This document shows positions 1-12,337 of a DNA stretch of 64,000 bases, piece by piece; the first letter of the stretch is position 1; every line of letters starts with the position of its first letter. The notes under the pieces were generated by a model, which was not told where the DNA came from, searched no databases, and saw only the letters and a list, made by a program, of their open reading frames with translations. The position numbers and the translations under genes were made by a program. The DNA is from Tetmemena sp. SeJ-2015 (taxonomy: Eukaryota; Ciliophora; Spirotrichea; Sporadotrichida; Oxytrichidae): the NCBI GenBank assembly GCA_027382625.1, contig JAJKFJ010021672.1:21809-85808 (forward strand). Direction: 5' to 3'.

Positions 1-2693
1 TTGCTGACGTGAGAGATGAATTAAACACTTTATATAAAACCGCTTCTAAAGCAGTCATTCCTAAATTTTAGAAAAAGTTCGATCCAAGAAAGAGTAAGTT
101 AATTGTATTTATTTACTTAATTTAGTGACTGGACTGCATGATACGATGTGGAGGAAGGGAGTTATCATTCAGTGAAAATATATAAATATATATTAATATC
201 AGAAATCATGGATTAAATGACAGATATAATGAATTTTTCTGCCTCTTAGATTTTTGTCTTAATTTTTCAAAATTAAAGGGTAAAGTTGAAACTGCAAAAG
301 AATCAATTAAAAAGCTGATAAAGTACCTACATAGACATTATCCTTAATTAGGCTGCTGGAGAGAAGGCATTTGAATAAATTTAATTTAAGAAAAGCACTA
401 CTATCTTAGATGGAGTATTAAAAGCATATGAATTCAAGAATGCGGATGCGGAAATCTCGTTTCCCAGATGTAGATATGATGGGTATAGAATAAGCCCAGG
501 CTCCTTCTCATGAAGAATAGAGGGAGAAGAAAGCTAATGTCTTCAGATCTAAATATACTATAAATCAAGGATTTCATGAAATATAATTTAAGTTTTCTCA
601 GTTTATAAAAAGATGTCCTCTCTTGTTCAGGACGAGATGGAGGCATTTCAATCGAAGAAGAAGCAAATTAACCATCGTCATTTTGCTTAAGTTCAAAATT
701 AGCAAAATTCTCAGATGCAATAGCTCTTAAATAAAGTTTATAAATTCACCCAAAAAAATTACTCTAAGTTGGAGTAAATCATTAGCATGCTTAAAACAAT
801 GATGCCATGTCTCCTGTCGCTAATTAAAGGAAGAACTATAGTAGGAATTTTAATTAAAATTGATGATTGATTAAAATAATAAATGGAGAGTTGCAACTTC
901 TTGTCAAATGAAATCGCAGATTTGCCCCCTGATCTGCAGATTGTTCGATAGAGAATCAAAATTTAATATGAGTTTCTTCTTTTAATATTCTTCACATCAC
1001 CTCTCAGCAGTGAGATATTACTCGCGCATTCTTCCTTATCCTCATCATCTTCGTCTGAACTTGTGTCGCTTATAACTCTTGACCGAGCACTCCCATACAA
1101 AAATTGCAAGGATGAATATTTCTTAGAATTATATGTTGAATCGAATGGTGTAATTATTATTTAAATTTGACACACTTCAACTGCCACTCATTTACTCCAT
1201 TTTAAGTTAATATCCAATTTAATTATCTTTTTTATTAAATTCTCAGCTATAATAGATTTAGGCGGAAGAGAAAAAGAAGAAAAAATCAAAGCATCACCAA
1301 CAGTTAGATGCTATTTAAGAGAACTCTATCGCAGATATTCACAGCGGAAATGACTTGATGATACCATCTTCAGACATGAAGAGCAACCTATAAAAGGATA
1401 AAACGCCTGCAATATACAATGCAAATACATTAGCTGGGAATCAAAGTCCCTTACCCTTGCTCCAAAATAATGCAGTGTATCAAGATTTTGATTTGAATAT
1501 ACACAGGGATGAAGTGACGTCTCATCCTCTAAAATTAAACTCAGTTGCAGTAGATCCCTTTTAAATTGGTCCTTATTATACAATTTCATATAAGCACATG
1601 AATTAACTCTAAAAATAATTTTTCTCTGTTAAAAATTTCAAAGATTTTAATAAGATGGTATATGTATAATATGCCTTATAATAAATACAGCGGATTTATT
1701 CTTCGTAAAAAATTATTATTTGCTTAAGATCGTAATTTTATAAAATGACATGAATTCAATCATAATAAACATCTATAAGAATTAGTTTTTTTAATTAATA
1801 AACGAACCCTGTGAATGATAAACCTATATCAACTCTAGAATTTGAGCCACCTTACTCAAATCCATTGGAATATTTGGAGAGTATTTCCACATCAGTAGAT
1901 TTGAAGAGAGATCTTGGGTTTTATGAAATAGATAGGTCAATCAATTTATTTTAAAAAATTATTAATTTATTATCAGTACAGAGAAGATGAGTTTCGTCGG
2001 AATAAAGATTTTGCCTTAATCACTATAAAAAGCTTATGGGGGCAAGCATTCAATTTATCGCAATTTTTTTTAAGCAGTATTTGATCAGGTGTTACAGTTC
2101 TGATAGGAAAATTTTTGAGATGCCTTTGGGTAAGTACTTCTTCTTCTCCTCAACTTTTAGCTTCCCTATAAAAAGCTGTTTCTTATTATGATATTTATAG
2201 AGAGTATTCCAGCTCATGTAGATTGCTACAGATCAGTGTTTGCATATGTGCTTTTGGAAGATGCCACAAAGTTTATGCGATGGATCTTTCTTCTTTTATT
2301 AAACTCCCTGACGGGAAGATATCACTTTTTTAAATTGTCGATATTTATTTTAAGTCATCAGATCGACCCTCTAGAAAGAAAGTCAATGATTTTATATAAT
2401 TTATTGTTCAAATCCTTTGATTAAATTATTTTGGATTTCTCTCAAATTATGACAGGTAATTCTCAGCCAAATTTATGACTGCTCATTATTCAAACAACTA
2501 TACTAATCCTTTCCTATAGATCCAATTAGATTCTAGCATTAATATGTATTCTAATGAAATATTTTAAGCATTAAATGTTCAGTCCTCAACTAACAAGTAA
2601 GAAAATATTCTCTGTGTTTTTATGCATTTTAGTTAAGAGCTTCAAGTTGGGTATCTTTAGAGATGGACTGATGAAGTTCGTATTTTTAACTGA
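1..2693 (+). CDS. Uncharacterised Gln-rich, multi-exon protein (5' end outside window)
   Basis: I do not recognise this gene. Exons are readable only with TAA/TAG as Gln and TGA as Trp. The first piece ends in KKFDPRK at a GTAAGT donor near 102. The next reads as a helical segment (VETAKESIKKLIK) up to a 29-nt GT-AG intron near 345-373. A Gln-rich helical stretch at about 615-970 contains NQQNSQMQQLLNK and SNEIADLPPDLQ, and a Lys-rich stretch starts near 1255 (AEEKKKKKSKHHQQ). The C-terminal half (about 1800-2690) is hydrophobic-helical, with introns near 1930, 2131 and 2456 (GTAAGT at 2131). The last exon reads ELQVGYLQRWTDEVRIFN and ends at TGA 2691-2693. The 1-170 and 250-2693 parts could be two genes. 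The stop is well supported; function is unknown. Confidence 0.5.
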
Positions 2694-3103
2694 CATGCAA
2701 CTCTATATCATGCCTTTCACTTTTGATACAAGTAAACCCAGACCCAGCTAAACAAAAACCTTAGTATGATTAACTTGTAACCCTTTAAAAAAGAAATGAA
2801 GAGGATGAAATTAAAATTTAAAAAAAGCCAAAAACAAATTAAATTTAAAATTAATTTTTAAAAAAATTTCATAAATTTAATAAATTAATATGCACCCCCC
2901 TTGCAGCTTTAAAAATTGAAGAAGAAAAAAAAAGCCCCTGAATATTTAAAATGATGAATTTTTTTGGGCCCAAATTTCCAAAAACTTTAAAAACCCAAAG
3001 CAGCACCTCTTCCTCCTCCTCCCTTCGGTCCTCTCCCTTCGATTAAGGGAAAAGAAAAAAAGTAGTTTAAAAAATGACTTTATTGAAAAATTGAAGATGA
3101 GGA
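2694..3103. other. AT-rich low-complexity intergenic region
   Basis: No gene seen. There are long A and T runs, then a short C-rich/pyrimidine stretch near 3000-3050 (CTTCCTCCTCCTCCC) just before the next gene. It probably holds the promoter of the channel gene, but no specific motif can be defended. Confidence 0.4.
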
Positions 3104-6100
3104 ATGGGGTCCCCTTTGGGTTCCCAGCCAATTGAACCCTTTGAAAAAGTTAGAAGCCATAATGAGCATTTGAAACAAATGAATTCTTTGTTGCCAGATT
3201 TCATGGCAAGCCCAGTAATTAACCAAATTATGATGACTCTGAAGGTAAAATTCATTGAAATTTTGTTGATTATTTCTTTAGATGAAGACTATGTTCCATT
3301 CAATTAATATAAGTGGAAATAAAAACACTGCTAGACTTTGGAAAGAGCTACAATTTCTAGCCAGGGTTCAAATATGACCGAAAAGTTAATGAGATTATCT
3401 TGATCGAAGATTCCCAGAAAAGAATCTTGGTTATGCAAGGTTAACATTTGGAACTCAATACAGACTAATTGAGATCATTAAACTTAAAGCATTTCATAAT
3501 TACTGATAATTCTTAAAATGCTTTTTGCATTAAAAGAAGAAAAATGTAAGGTTGGTCTACGAATTGATAGATGCAATTGCTGTTTCAACGGACAAGGTAC
3601 TTCTGCTTTTAAAAGTTTTGAGATATGTCAATACCAATCCCAAGAACCAAAGTACCTCCCTCAAAAGATATTTAAACAATGGAGCCAGATAAGAGAGTAC
3701 TATATAAACTGTAAATGCAAGAACTGGACCAGAAGAAAAAGAAGATAGTCATGCTTGATGTTAATGAGTAGTTGATTTTAAACCTGCAAGACACTTGGTA
3801 TTAATTAATTTTAATGGAGATAGAGGGTTGTGTTTGACATCAAGAACAATGAATTTTATATTCCTGATTACAAAAATGAAGACCTTACAATCGATCCATA
3901 GGTTTATAAGATGCTTATCAGAAATTAAGTTTAGAACTAAGTTGATTCTTACCCTATGACTCTTGAGCATGTAATGGATTTTGTTGGTCACAATTTATCG
4001 ATCAAAGATGCCAAGGAGCGGCATAACTTAAATGGCTTACTGTATTTAAAGTTTAATTTTATTCCTGTATCAAGACCTGCATGTATTTGAATAATTTCTC
4101 TTTGTTGCACATGGAAGGTTTATCTCAATTCTTGACCTCAATACTTTCAATCTTCGCCTCAAAGCACTAAATTTATCTAAAATTTCCATTTTTAGCAGTA
4201 GAAGTTAAACAAACAGAACTAGCTCCACCTATCTTCTTATAGCACTTGAGTCTTAAAAATATCCCAGATTACGAACGCTATAAGCATAATTTATACCATA
4301 AATTAGATAGATTAAATGACTCACCCCTCCCTCGCAATAGCAACTAAGGAAATGTTGAGCTAAAGAATATTGAGAGATTCAAGTTTTATGAAGATGTGAG
4401 AGCGATACTTTTTGTGGACAAAGAAGAAATTCAAGAGGTAGAGTCAAAGTGGCAGATTTTGGCGCTTTTCAACGATGGCAGTCTTTGGGAAATATAAGAT
4501 GACGTTTTAGTAACTTAGAGTGAGAATGATTACTAGAAGATATAATTCAAAATGGAAATTTTATATTGAACCCTAAGAAATAAGCGAGTGATAAAATTAA
4601 GAAAACGCAATCTCAAATTGAGTTAGAGCAGCTCAAGACTAAATTCGGAAGAAAATTCATAATGGAAACCTAATACCTATTAAATGAGAAGCTGTAGCAT
4701 ACTAAAATACCAGGAAAAATAATAGAGATATATAGAAATTAAACTAATTCGGCAGTATGCCCATTTTTCTGACTGAATAAAACAAGACTCGCATTATCAT
4801 GATTAACTTAATTGATTGATTTATCTGTACCATAGATCCGAGAAAGCAGCTTCTTAAAACTTATGCAATCGAGGATATAAGCAAAGATTCTAAGATCATA
4901 ATTTTAAACAACCAATCTAGCAATTATGATGATATCATGATCATTGATGAAAAAGATAAAGAAACCTAAGGCACTGAAACATTAAATTTTAATTGCCAAG
5001 TATTTATCTATGTTTGAAGTGGATCAGAGTTTCAGATAATACCGTCTCATGAATAAAAGTAACTTTTATCGATAATCATTAATTATAGAGAATGAAAAAA
5101 AAAAGGGAATTAAAGCATAAGCTTTTGAAATCTGAAGACATGCCAAAAGATATTCAGCCAATGAAAGAAACTTATCAGTGCCTTTTCAAATGAGGACATA
5201 GTATATTTTGTTTTTCCAAAGACAGTACAAACTTTTAATCATACTATTTCTAAAACTGAAGAGGTTAATTTAAACGAAAGTAAGTAATTGTTTCCTTTTT
5301 AAAATTTTATAGACGTTTAAAATCTGTAGATAATAGGTGGAAACTATTACTATTGGAGGCAGTTTGATAGGTCAGAGTACCATGTCCCTCTAGTAAATAG
5401 ATTATACTTCGACGCCATAGATGATATCTCATTTTGAGATCTAAAGCTTAGAGAAGAGAATACTCTTTATTCATTCATCCAGGAGGGTAGCTTTACATTT
5501 TCCCGCATTTGCAGAGAATTGTTAATGATAGGATTGGATAATAAATAGCAGCATTTGTTGATTATCAAACGATAAGAGTCTTCCCCTATCTTCATCAGAA
5601 TAAGATCAAAGTCAAGAACTAAATGCTTTAAAGAAGTGTATATATTTTATTTTAACTCATGTAAATCCAATCTTTTACAACTTTTTAGGCTTGAAATCAA
5701 ACTTAGAGGATGTTAGAGTGCATACCTTGGCTACTCAAATATATAAAGAGAGTATTTTCACACTGGATTCAAACTGCACTCTTGATCAATGGGATATTCA
5801 TTCAGGCAAGCTTGTAGGAAGATTACAAGACATGGACTAGTCAAATTGTGTGGATTAGTCAGATGATCCTTAAAAATATGATTTGAGAGGCTTCAGATGT
5901 AAATTATTTAAAATAATTAACTTTCAATAGTCTAGCAAGTTATCAAGCAGAAATATTGCTCATAAAATAGTTATTTAAGTTTAAATTCATATGAAGTACT
6001 CTATTTTTTAAATATATCTTAAGTAATACTTCATGCTAAGGAGGGATTTTGATCCGTTAAAGATCGAAAAAGTATTTAATTTGATATGTAAATTCTCAAA

Positions 6101-9100
6101 TTTGTTAATCGCCCATAGTTCGATTTTTATAAAAATGGATATAACTCCTATATTCTTTCAGCAGTTCTTTATTTAAAAGCTGAGATTTAAAAAGTGTAAG
6201 GTTTCAAAGTTGTCATACATATGGCAGCATTTCAAGCCTTTGAGTAATCTTAAATTCTACAGAGGAGTTTCCTATTATTTTTTACAATAAATTAGCCTCC
6301 TGTGAATACCCCTACATTTTGAACTAATTATTTGGTTCAATTCCTATAAACTTTCCAATATGATATAGATCGAAAAAGAAAAGTAAAAATAAAGAGCTAT
6401 TTAGAGAAGGAACAGAGAAAGACGCATGAAAGGGCAGAAGGATAAAATAGATGCGAAGAGAGGCACTTCTCTGCCGAAATCCAAATAGTCACTAAATAAG
6501 ATTATTCAACCAAAGCCTGAATTGTTATCCTTACAAGATAGTGCCTCGACAAGAGACGAAAAATCTATTGTTTAACTATAGTATGTAGATATAAAATGGG
6601 AATTATAATAATCTTTGCCTCAAATAAATCTTGATAAAAGAAATGATTCAACCAAGATAAGCATGGGAAGGAAGTAGAATGAGGATTCATAAATTTTGGA
6701 AAGATAAGAAAATGAAGTTGAAGAAATGCAAAATGATCATAGTGTAGAGAGTAGAAGTAATGCCTCTGAAGATGATGTAGACAGTGATATTGTAGCAGAT
6801 ATTGTGTAAAGGGAAGTACAGAAAGCCCTTGATCCTTTTGACTTTAATCCACCTTTAGAAATAAATCAATTTGATGGTCCTATAATGGATGCCAAGAGAA
6901 TGGGCCATTAAGTTCAATAAAATTACATCGCTTTTCCTTCATATTCTAATTCAAAATTTTATAAAAAGATAATATGAAGAGCTTTAAAAAAGAAAGATTT
7001 TCCAGCATAAAAAGTTGAAGTCATTTACTTAGCAATAAAAGAAAAAGAAGAAAAAGAAGGAGTAAGAACTTGGATTTAACGACTTTGGAATAGACACATA
7101 AAATATCGCTAACCTTAAAATGGCAGATTACGTCGTCATAGAGCTTGTTCACTACTTTAAGAAGGCTTATATTTTAATTGTTAAAAAATCTAAGGGTGAG
7201 CTAATTAATCCAAGTCAGATCAAGATCAAAGTGCTGAAGTCTTACATAAAATTGAATATATAAATATTTACTCATTAAAATCTTTTCAAGGGCCATACAT
7301 TGAAACTAATAACAATTTTGGACTGTATGCTTCAGAGGATCTGGAGATTTTTTCTTTAATTTATATTCCAGATTTTCGCCTTTTATTTCAAAGACCTTTA
7401 CAAGAATTTGCAAACATATTATTGTTGAACTTAAATTAGAGATAATCATTTTCAATTTCAATTTTCATTATTATTTTGATGATACTATGAGCTAGAAACT
7501 AAAATTTAGCAAATATGACTTTGAAAACTCCTCATATGTTATAATCCAATTTTAAAGCCTCACACTTACTCAAACTTAAATGCAGATAGAATCCAAATGT
7601 GCTCCTCTCAGTACATTCTATGGATTTCAGGTACTTCCTTAAATACAACTTAAACGAAGAACTTGAAGTAACTCCCTTCGATTCTCATACCCTGGATTTT
7701 GAAATGAGTGAGGAGCGTAAAGCCGAGTTGTTTGCTATAAATTCTAAGATCAGGAGTCTCTATAACGCCTCTATGAAAGAAAGGGAACCTAGTTTCAATT
7801 AAACTTTTTTGAAAAATTGTTTCATTTTGTTTCCTAAGTAAAAACTAGATTCTCTTTATGAGCTAAGACGATTTGCTTCTCTGTTATCGCATATTCAAGG
7901 ACTATACAAATGAGGAAGCTCTAAAGGAGGAATTATTTTTATTTATTCGTAGTTGCTTAGTGTGCTTTCCCAGGGTCAACAAATTAAATTCCAATGGACA
8001 CATTTTTCATGATAGATAACCATAGAATGATTGGGCAGAACTCTCTCCTATATGAACATCTCCCTCATCCAAGACACAAGTTGAGATATGTAGAGCGAGT
8101 ATGCCCCAACTATTTAGAATTAAATTAATGCTTAACTACTTTAATGAATTCTTCTTGTAGCAAGTACATAGCGAGTAAGATGAAGACGATGCGAACGAGT
8201 TGAAATATCTTCAAATACACTTCAAACAAAAGATAGAAGTTACTCCTCAGATGTATCAAGGCTACATTTTTCAATCTAAAGTTAAGGTGGTTGATAGTCA
8301 GCCATCTAACTAAGGTCAAGGGCCTGCTTACACTGGGTCAAACTATTCAACGGAGACCTATATTGTAAACACCTTCAACTTCTACTAATTAATATCTTAT
8401 ATATATTAGATAAATGCTTAATGGAGAGCTCTTAGACTCATTAAATAGCAAAGACTTATAGTCAGTGATATTTCTCAAACTCAGCTGTAAAACCTCAGCT
8501 TTGCCTAGCTCCCCAATGGAAAGACTCTTCTCCATATGATAAAACGACATTAAGAATCAATCAGAGCTCTTTATTTGAAATTATCTTAAATTTATCTCTA
8601 TACAGCGTGAATGATAAGAATTCTGATGCATAGTAGTACTTCTATGTACCGATATTAGAAGATATAAAAGGCAATCATATCTTGCTTGCTCTATTTGATA
8701 AAAAGCACGAGCCTAAAGAACTAAAGTAACTATGGAAGCTTAAGAAAAAAAGAGGGCAAGGAGGAGGAGGAGCAAATTGGATTTCTTAGTTGAGTAATAT
8801 TGATGAGCAAGAGTAGGAAGTTAAAATGAATAGATTCAATGAAATGAGGAATTTTTAGAGCTTTTGATTAGCTTATAAGTATAATTGAATGTAAGAGATT
8901 CAGTAGCTATGGAAATATTGCAAAAGATGAGCGAGTATCCTTTCGACTTATTTAAGATCAAGATGTCATAGATAATCAACAAGCTTATGAAAATTGACAT
9001 TGCTTAATTTGCCTCGTATATGGATACAAGAACAAAGGTGATCAGTGTTATAACTTAAGTGAACATGGCAAAGGTTAAATCTGATTACATCACTAAACAA

Positions 9101-10863
9101 AAAGAGCAAAAATACCTCCTTAATTAAAATTGTAATTGTTTATCATGACATCAGATGATTCTCTTTGGTGTCTAGATCCAAAAGATGTTAGACTTGCGAT
9201 TGAGAACAAGGAATATGAAATGCGCAGAGTTGAATTAAGAGTGCTTGATATACCCTTCATCCATCTAAGTAAAAACATTATCAAGGGCAGATATAACATC
9301 AACCTTATTTATGAGAAATTAGCCAACACAGATAATAGAATATTCTTATTTTTATGTTTATTTTTTAATGTGACTGTCTTCGCTCACGACTCTGTTAAAG
9401 CATTGATAGAGCTTAAATGGAACTATATCAAGATTAGAACTTTTCTTTGGATGCTTGTACCATACAGTCTTCTTTTGATTTTCTTTACTTTCTACACTTG
9501 TTATGATTTAATGATCTTCGATTCTTACATCCATGACGGCTAATAATCAGCTTCACTCGCCTTAAGGATAAAAAATGAAAGTGCTTTAAAAGATCATAGT
9601 AATATTTCTCAATTCATACTTTGCAGTGATGGAGGTAAGATAGCTCATTATCTCAAAGATAAACTATTTCTACAACGGTTGGAACTACATGGATATTTCT
9701 ATTATTTCTAATTAATTAATTATATAGTTTTCTTTTAGTATTATTAGTCTGATTTACACATCTGAGATTATGCAAGGCAATACTCTTTCCAAAGACTCTT
9801 CAAGAAGCGAGATCAGTCATCATTTAGAGCTCCAAGATTCAATCAGAACTATTTAATCAGTTGTAGCTATTCTGCTTTAATAAATATATAAGTGTTAAGA
9901 TTCTATTACGCTTTGGCTGAGGTTGATGTATTTTTTCAGAATATTTAGAACAACTGGTTATTATATCCGTATGTTGGTTGAAGTTATCAAAGATATCAGA
10001 TATTTCATCTTTATCTTCGCTCTTTAAATAAATTCTACATAAGTTGCTAATCTCTGAACATCATAGCATTTGCACATGCGTATTTCATATACCTTAAGAA
10101 TGGAAATAACTACGATTAGAACGGATAAGTAATTCCCTCTATGAATGTTTCTCTGACTTTAGGACAGCTTTACAGACTTGCATTGGGTGACTTCAACATC
10201 ATAGACTCTTTCACAGACTACAATATTGAGATATCTTGGATTTACTTTGTGCTCTCATCGCTAATTCTCCAAATTGTGCTAATTAATCTTCTTATCTCTA
10301 TCGTCTCAGATACTTTTGCAAGTAAAAATATTTTGAATTTATTAATGTAAGAATAAAGGAGAACTACAACGTCATATGTATAAGGATATGCTACACATGA
10401 TCATTGAAAATAGATTTTTAGCCATCGGTGCTCTTGAATAAAAACTTCTATCAATGTTTCATATTTATTCTTTAAATGTAAACTGAGAAAGCGATATCTG
10501 TTCCTTGGAGTTCCAATGACTAAAACCGAAGATGCGAATGAACAGCTGCTTCAAAGATTGGAATCCATGGAGGCAGTGCTGAGAGAGTAGTTAAGAAGGT
10601 AATCTGAGATTTATTAGCGCACCAGCTCCCTAACTAAAATTGAGGATAGAGAGACTCTAATTCTTGATAGACTTGAAAGGATAGAAGAAAGATAGAAACA
10701 GCTCATCAGCTTGTTTAAAATATATTGGCATTTAGTTAAATAGAGTTTTCAGATAAGATTTAATCAAAAGAAGAAGTTAAGAGTCCTTAGAGAAGAAGAA
10801 TTTAAAATTAGAGAGAAAGTGCTGAGTGAGATTTTAATCTAGAGTGATTAAAGGTGTTTCTAA
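3104..10863 (+). CDS. Large beta-propeller / TRP- or polycystin-like cation channel
   Basis: Probably one gene of more than 2000 codons. The N-terminal two thirds (about 3100-7560) reads as beta-propeller-like sequence with WD-type pieces such as LDQWDIHSGKLVGRL (about 5785) and LFNDGSLWEIQDD (about 4470), then an acidic, Gln-rich linker (6380-6950). The C-terminal third has a membrane domain: a hydrophobic stretch near 9330-9530, YNGWNYMDISIISNQ (S2-S4 style, about 9670), and a pore/S6 region at 10140-10320 with LGDFN followed by LINLLISIVSDTF, the hallmark of TRP/PKD channels. A Glu/Arg/Gln coiled coil (10520-10850) forms the cytoplasmic tail. A clear small intron removes 9132-9154. Apparent one-base frame breaks occur near 3830 and 9539. 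No TGA closes the frame before the next gene, so the stop is probably a TAA near 10861. The split into one or two genes is uncertain; the channel domain is confident. Confidence 0.6.
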
Positions 10864-10931
10864 ATTCTTTAAATTATCTATTTCCCTTAAATTCTAAACT
10901 AATTTCATAATTACATAATCTAATTATAAAA

Positions 10932-12177
10932 ATGAAAATAACATCCCTAGGAGTAAGCTATCTGGTTCTAATTTTGATGACAGTGGCTATTTCCATAATA
11001 ACTTATTACTTCACAGAGGAGTCTTTGAACTTTAAATTCAACGTCAATGTTAATAAATCCTTTGAGTATTTTATTAAAAAGCTCACACATTTTTGAATAA
11101 AGTACAGGAAGTATAGCTAAAATACTCCTGAGGAACTAAAACGAAAGGATAAACAAAATGGTCAAGGAATCGACAGATAGTCAGAAATCGAAACCTCAAA
11201 GAATGACGCATAAAAGCAAAAAGATTCTTAAAATTATGTAGAGCCTCCTAAAGGAGATTTTAGAATCTTAGACACCATTAAATTTGACCAGAGATATTTC
11301 ATGCAAGGCTTCGAGTTTATTATAGCTACAAGAATTATTATTTTTAAAAATTGGAGGACTTAAAATATATTGAATAGCGAATCACAGTTACTATTAAGCA
11401 GTGGATTGTATGGAGAGAGCTTTATTGCTTTAGCTGACATAAAGTAAGAGTAATCTGGAGCTCAATAGATTAAGAAAACTACATAGACTAATTTAAAGCC
11501 AAGACATTTCGGAGAAGGAGCAACTATTTATCCTCTAGATGGATTAATCTACTAGTTAAATTTTGTATTTCTCTCATTATAAATAGTTGACTTGGATGGA
11601 GAGAAAAGTACTGGTTTATAGTCCAAATGATCTTCAACTTTTGCACACCCTTGACTTACCTTCGATGATATCAGAAGGTTGGGGACTTACTCATGACTCG
11701 CAATACTTATACATATCTGAAGGGTCAAACACTATTTATAAAGTTTAGAAGGATGAGTTCTCTGCAAACTAACTACGCGTTGTTGACCTGATAAGAGTAA
11801 GAGCAACCATTTTAACTCTTTCTTTTTTAAACGTTTTATGAGCTCCAAAGGGAAAAGAGTTGAGATTGAATGAGCTAGAATTAGTAACAGAGCAAGTAGG
11901 AGTCTCTGTGGGTGAAAATAAGGACTTCATTTATGCCAATTCTTACACTACTAACATGATTTACAAAATTGATAAAGAAACTGGCGACATAGAAAAACAG
12001 TTTGATATGAGTGAGCTATATGAAAAGAATAAGAGGATTATCAAGGAAAAGGGTGAGGAAGGAATCTATGATTGGGGAAATAATGTGCTAAATGGAATTG
12101 CATACAGAAAAGAAACTCAAAGCTTTTGGATAACTGGAAAGATGTGGGATCACGTTTATGAAGTACAGTTTTACTGA
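10932..12177 (+). CDS. Glutamine cyclotransferase (glutaminyl-peptide cyclotransferase family)
   Basis: This enzyme family converts N-terminal Gln to pyroglutamate. The protein opens with a membrane anchor or signal (SYLVLILMTVAISIITYYF), so it is probably lumenal or secreted. Family features in order are QGFEF, SSGLYGESF, HFGEGATIYPLDG, LTWMERKVLVYSP, SEGWGLTHDSQYLYISEGS, LELVTEQVGVSVGEN and the C-terminal block YDWGNNVLNGIAYR then FWITGKMW. Introns are evident: a 22-nt GT-AG intron after IYQLNF (about 11560-11581) and a second one near 11799-11853; both restore frame. One in-frame TGA at 11094-11096 lies inside the linker after the anchor and must be sense (HF-W-IKYRKYS). The stop TGA at 12175-12177 falls at the normal family C-terminus. 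The start ATG at 10932 lies about 70 nt after the upstream channel gene. Confidence 0.85.
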
Positions 12178-12337
12178 TTTTAAAATTTCTTCAAATCTAC
12201 TAAAGCCCAATTTCAAGATATCTCGATCAATAAATCCAAAATTATTTCTATGTTTGCATTGATTATAAAATTTAGATGAACTATTCTTAAATAAATTGGT
12301 AAAAATTAAAGAATAAATAAACGGTCGGTAATACAAA
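12178..12337. other. Intergenic spacer
   Basis: A short AT-rich spacer between two co-oriented genes; nothing recognisable. Confidence 0.4.

Noticed and set aside
963..1200. Minus-strand acidic peptide reading SDTSSDEDDEDKEE
   Set aside because: The plus-strand frame is continuous with neighbouring exons of the first gene and reads DRALPYKNCKDEYFLELY. The acidic run is the antisense of a Ser-rich stretch, so I do not claim an inverted gene segment.
5410..5445. TGA 5435-5437 as part of a GAT-bounded IES (and a similar case near 4814-4835)
   Set aside because: GAT repeats flank both, but reading TGA as Trp is enough and is supported at sites without repeats.
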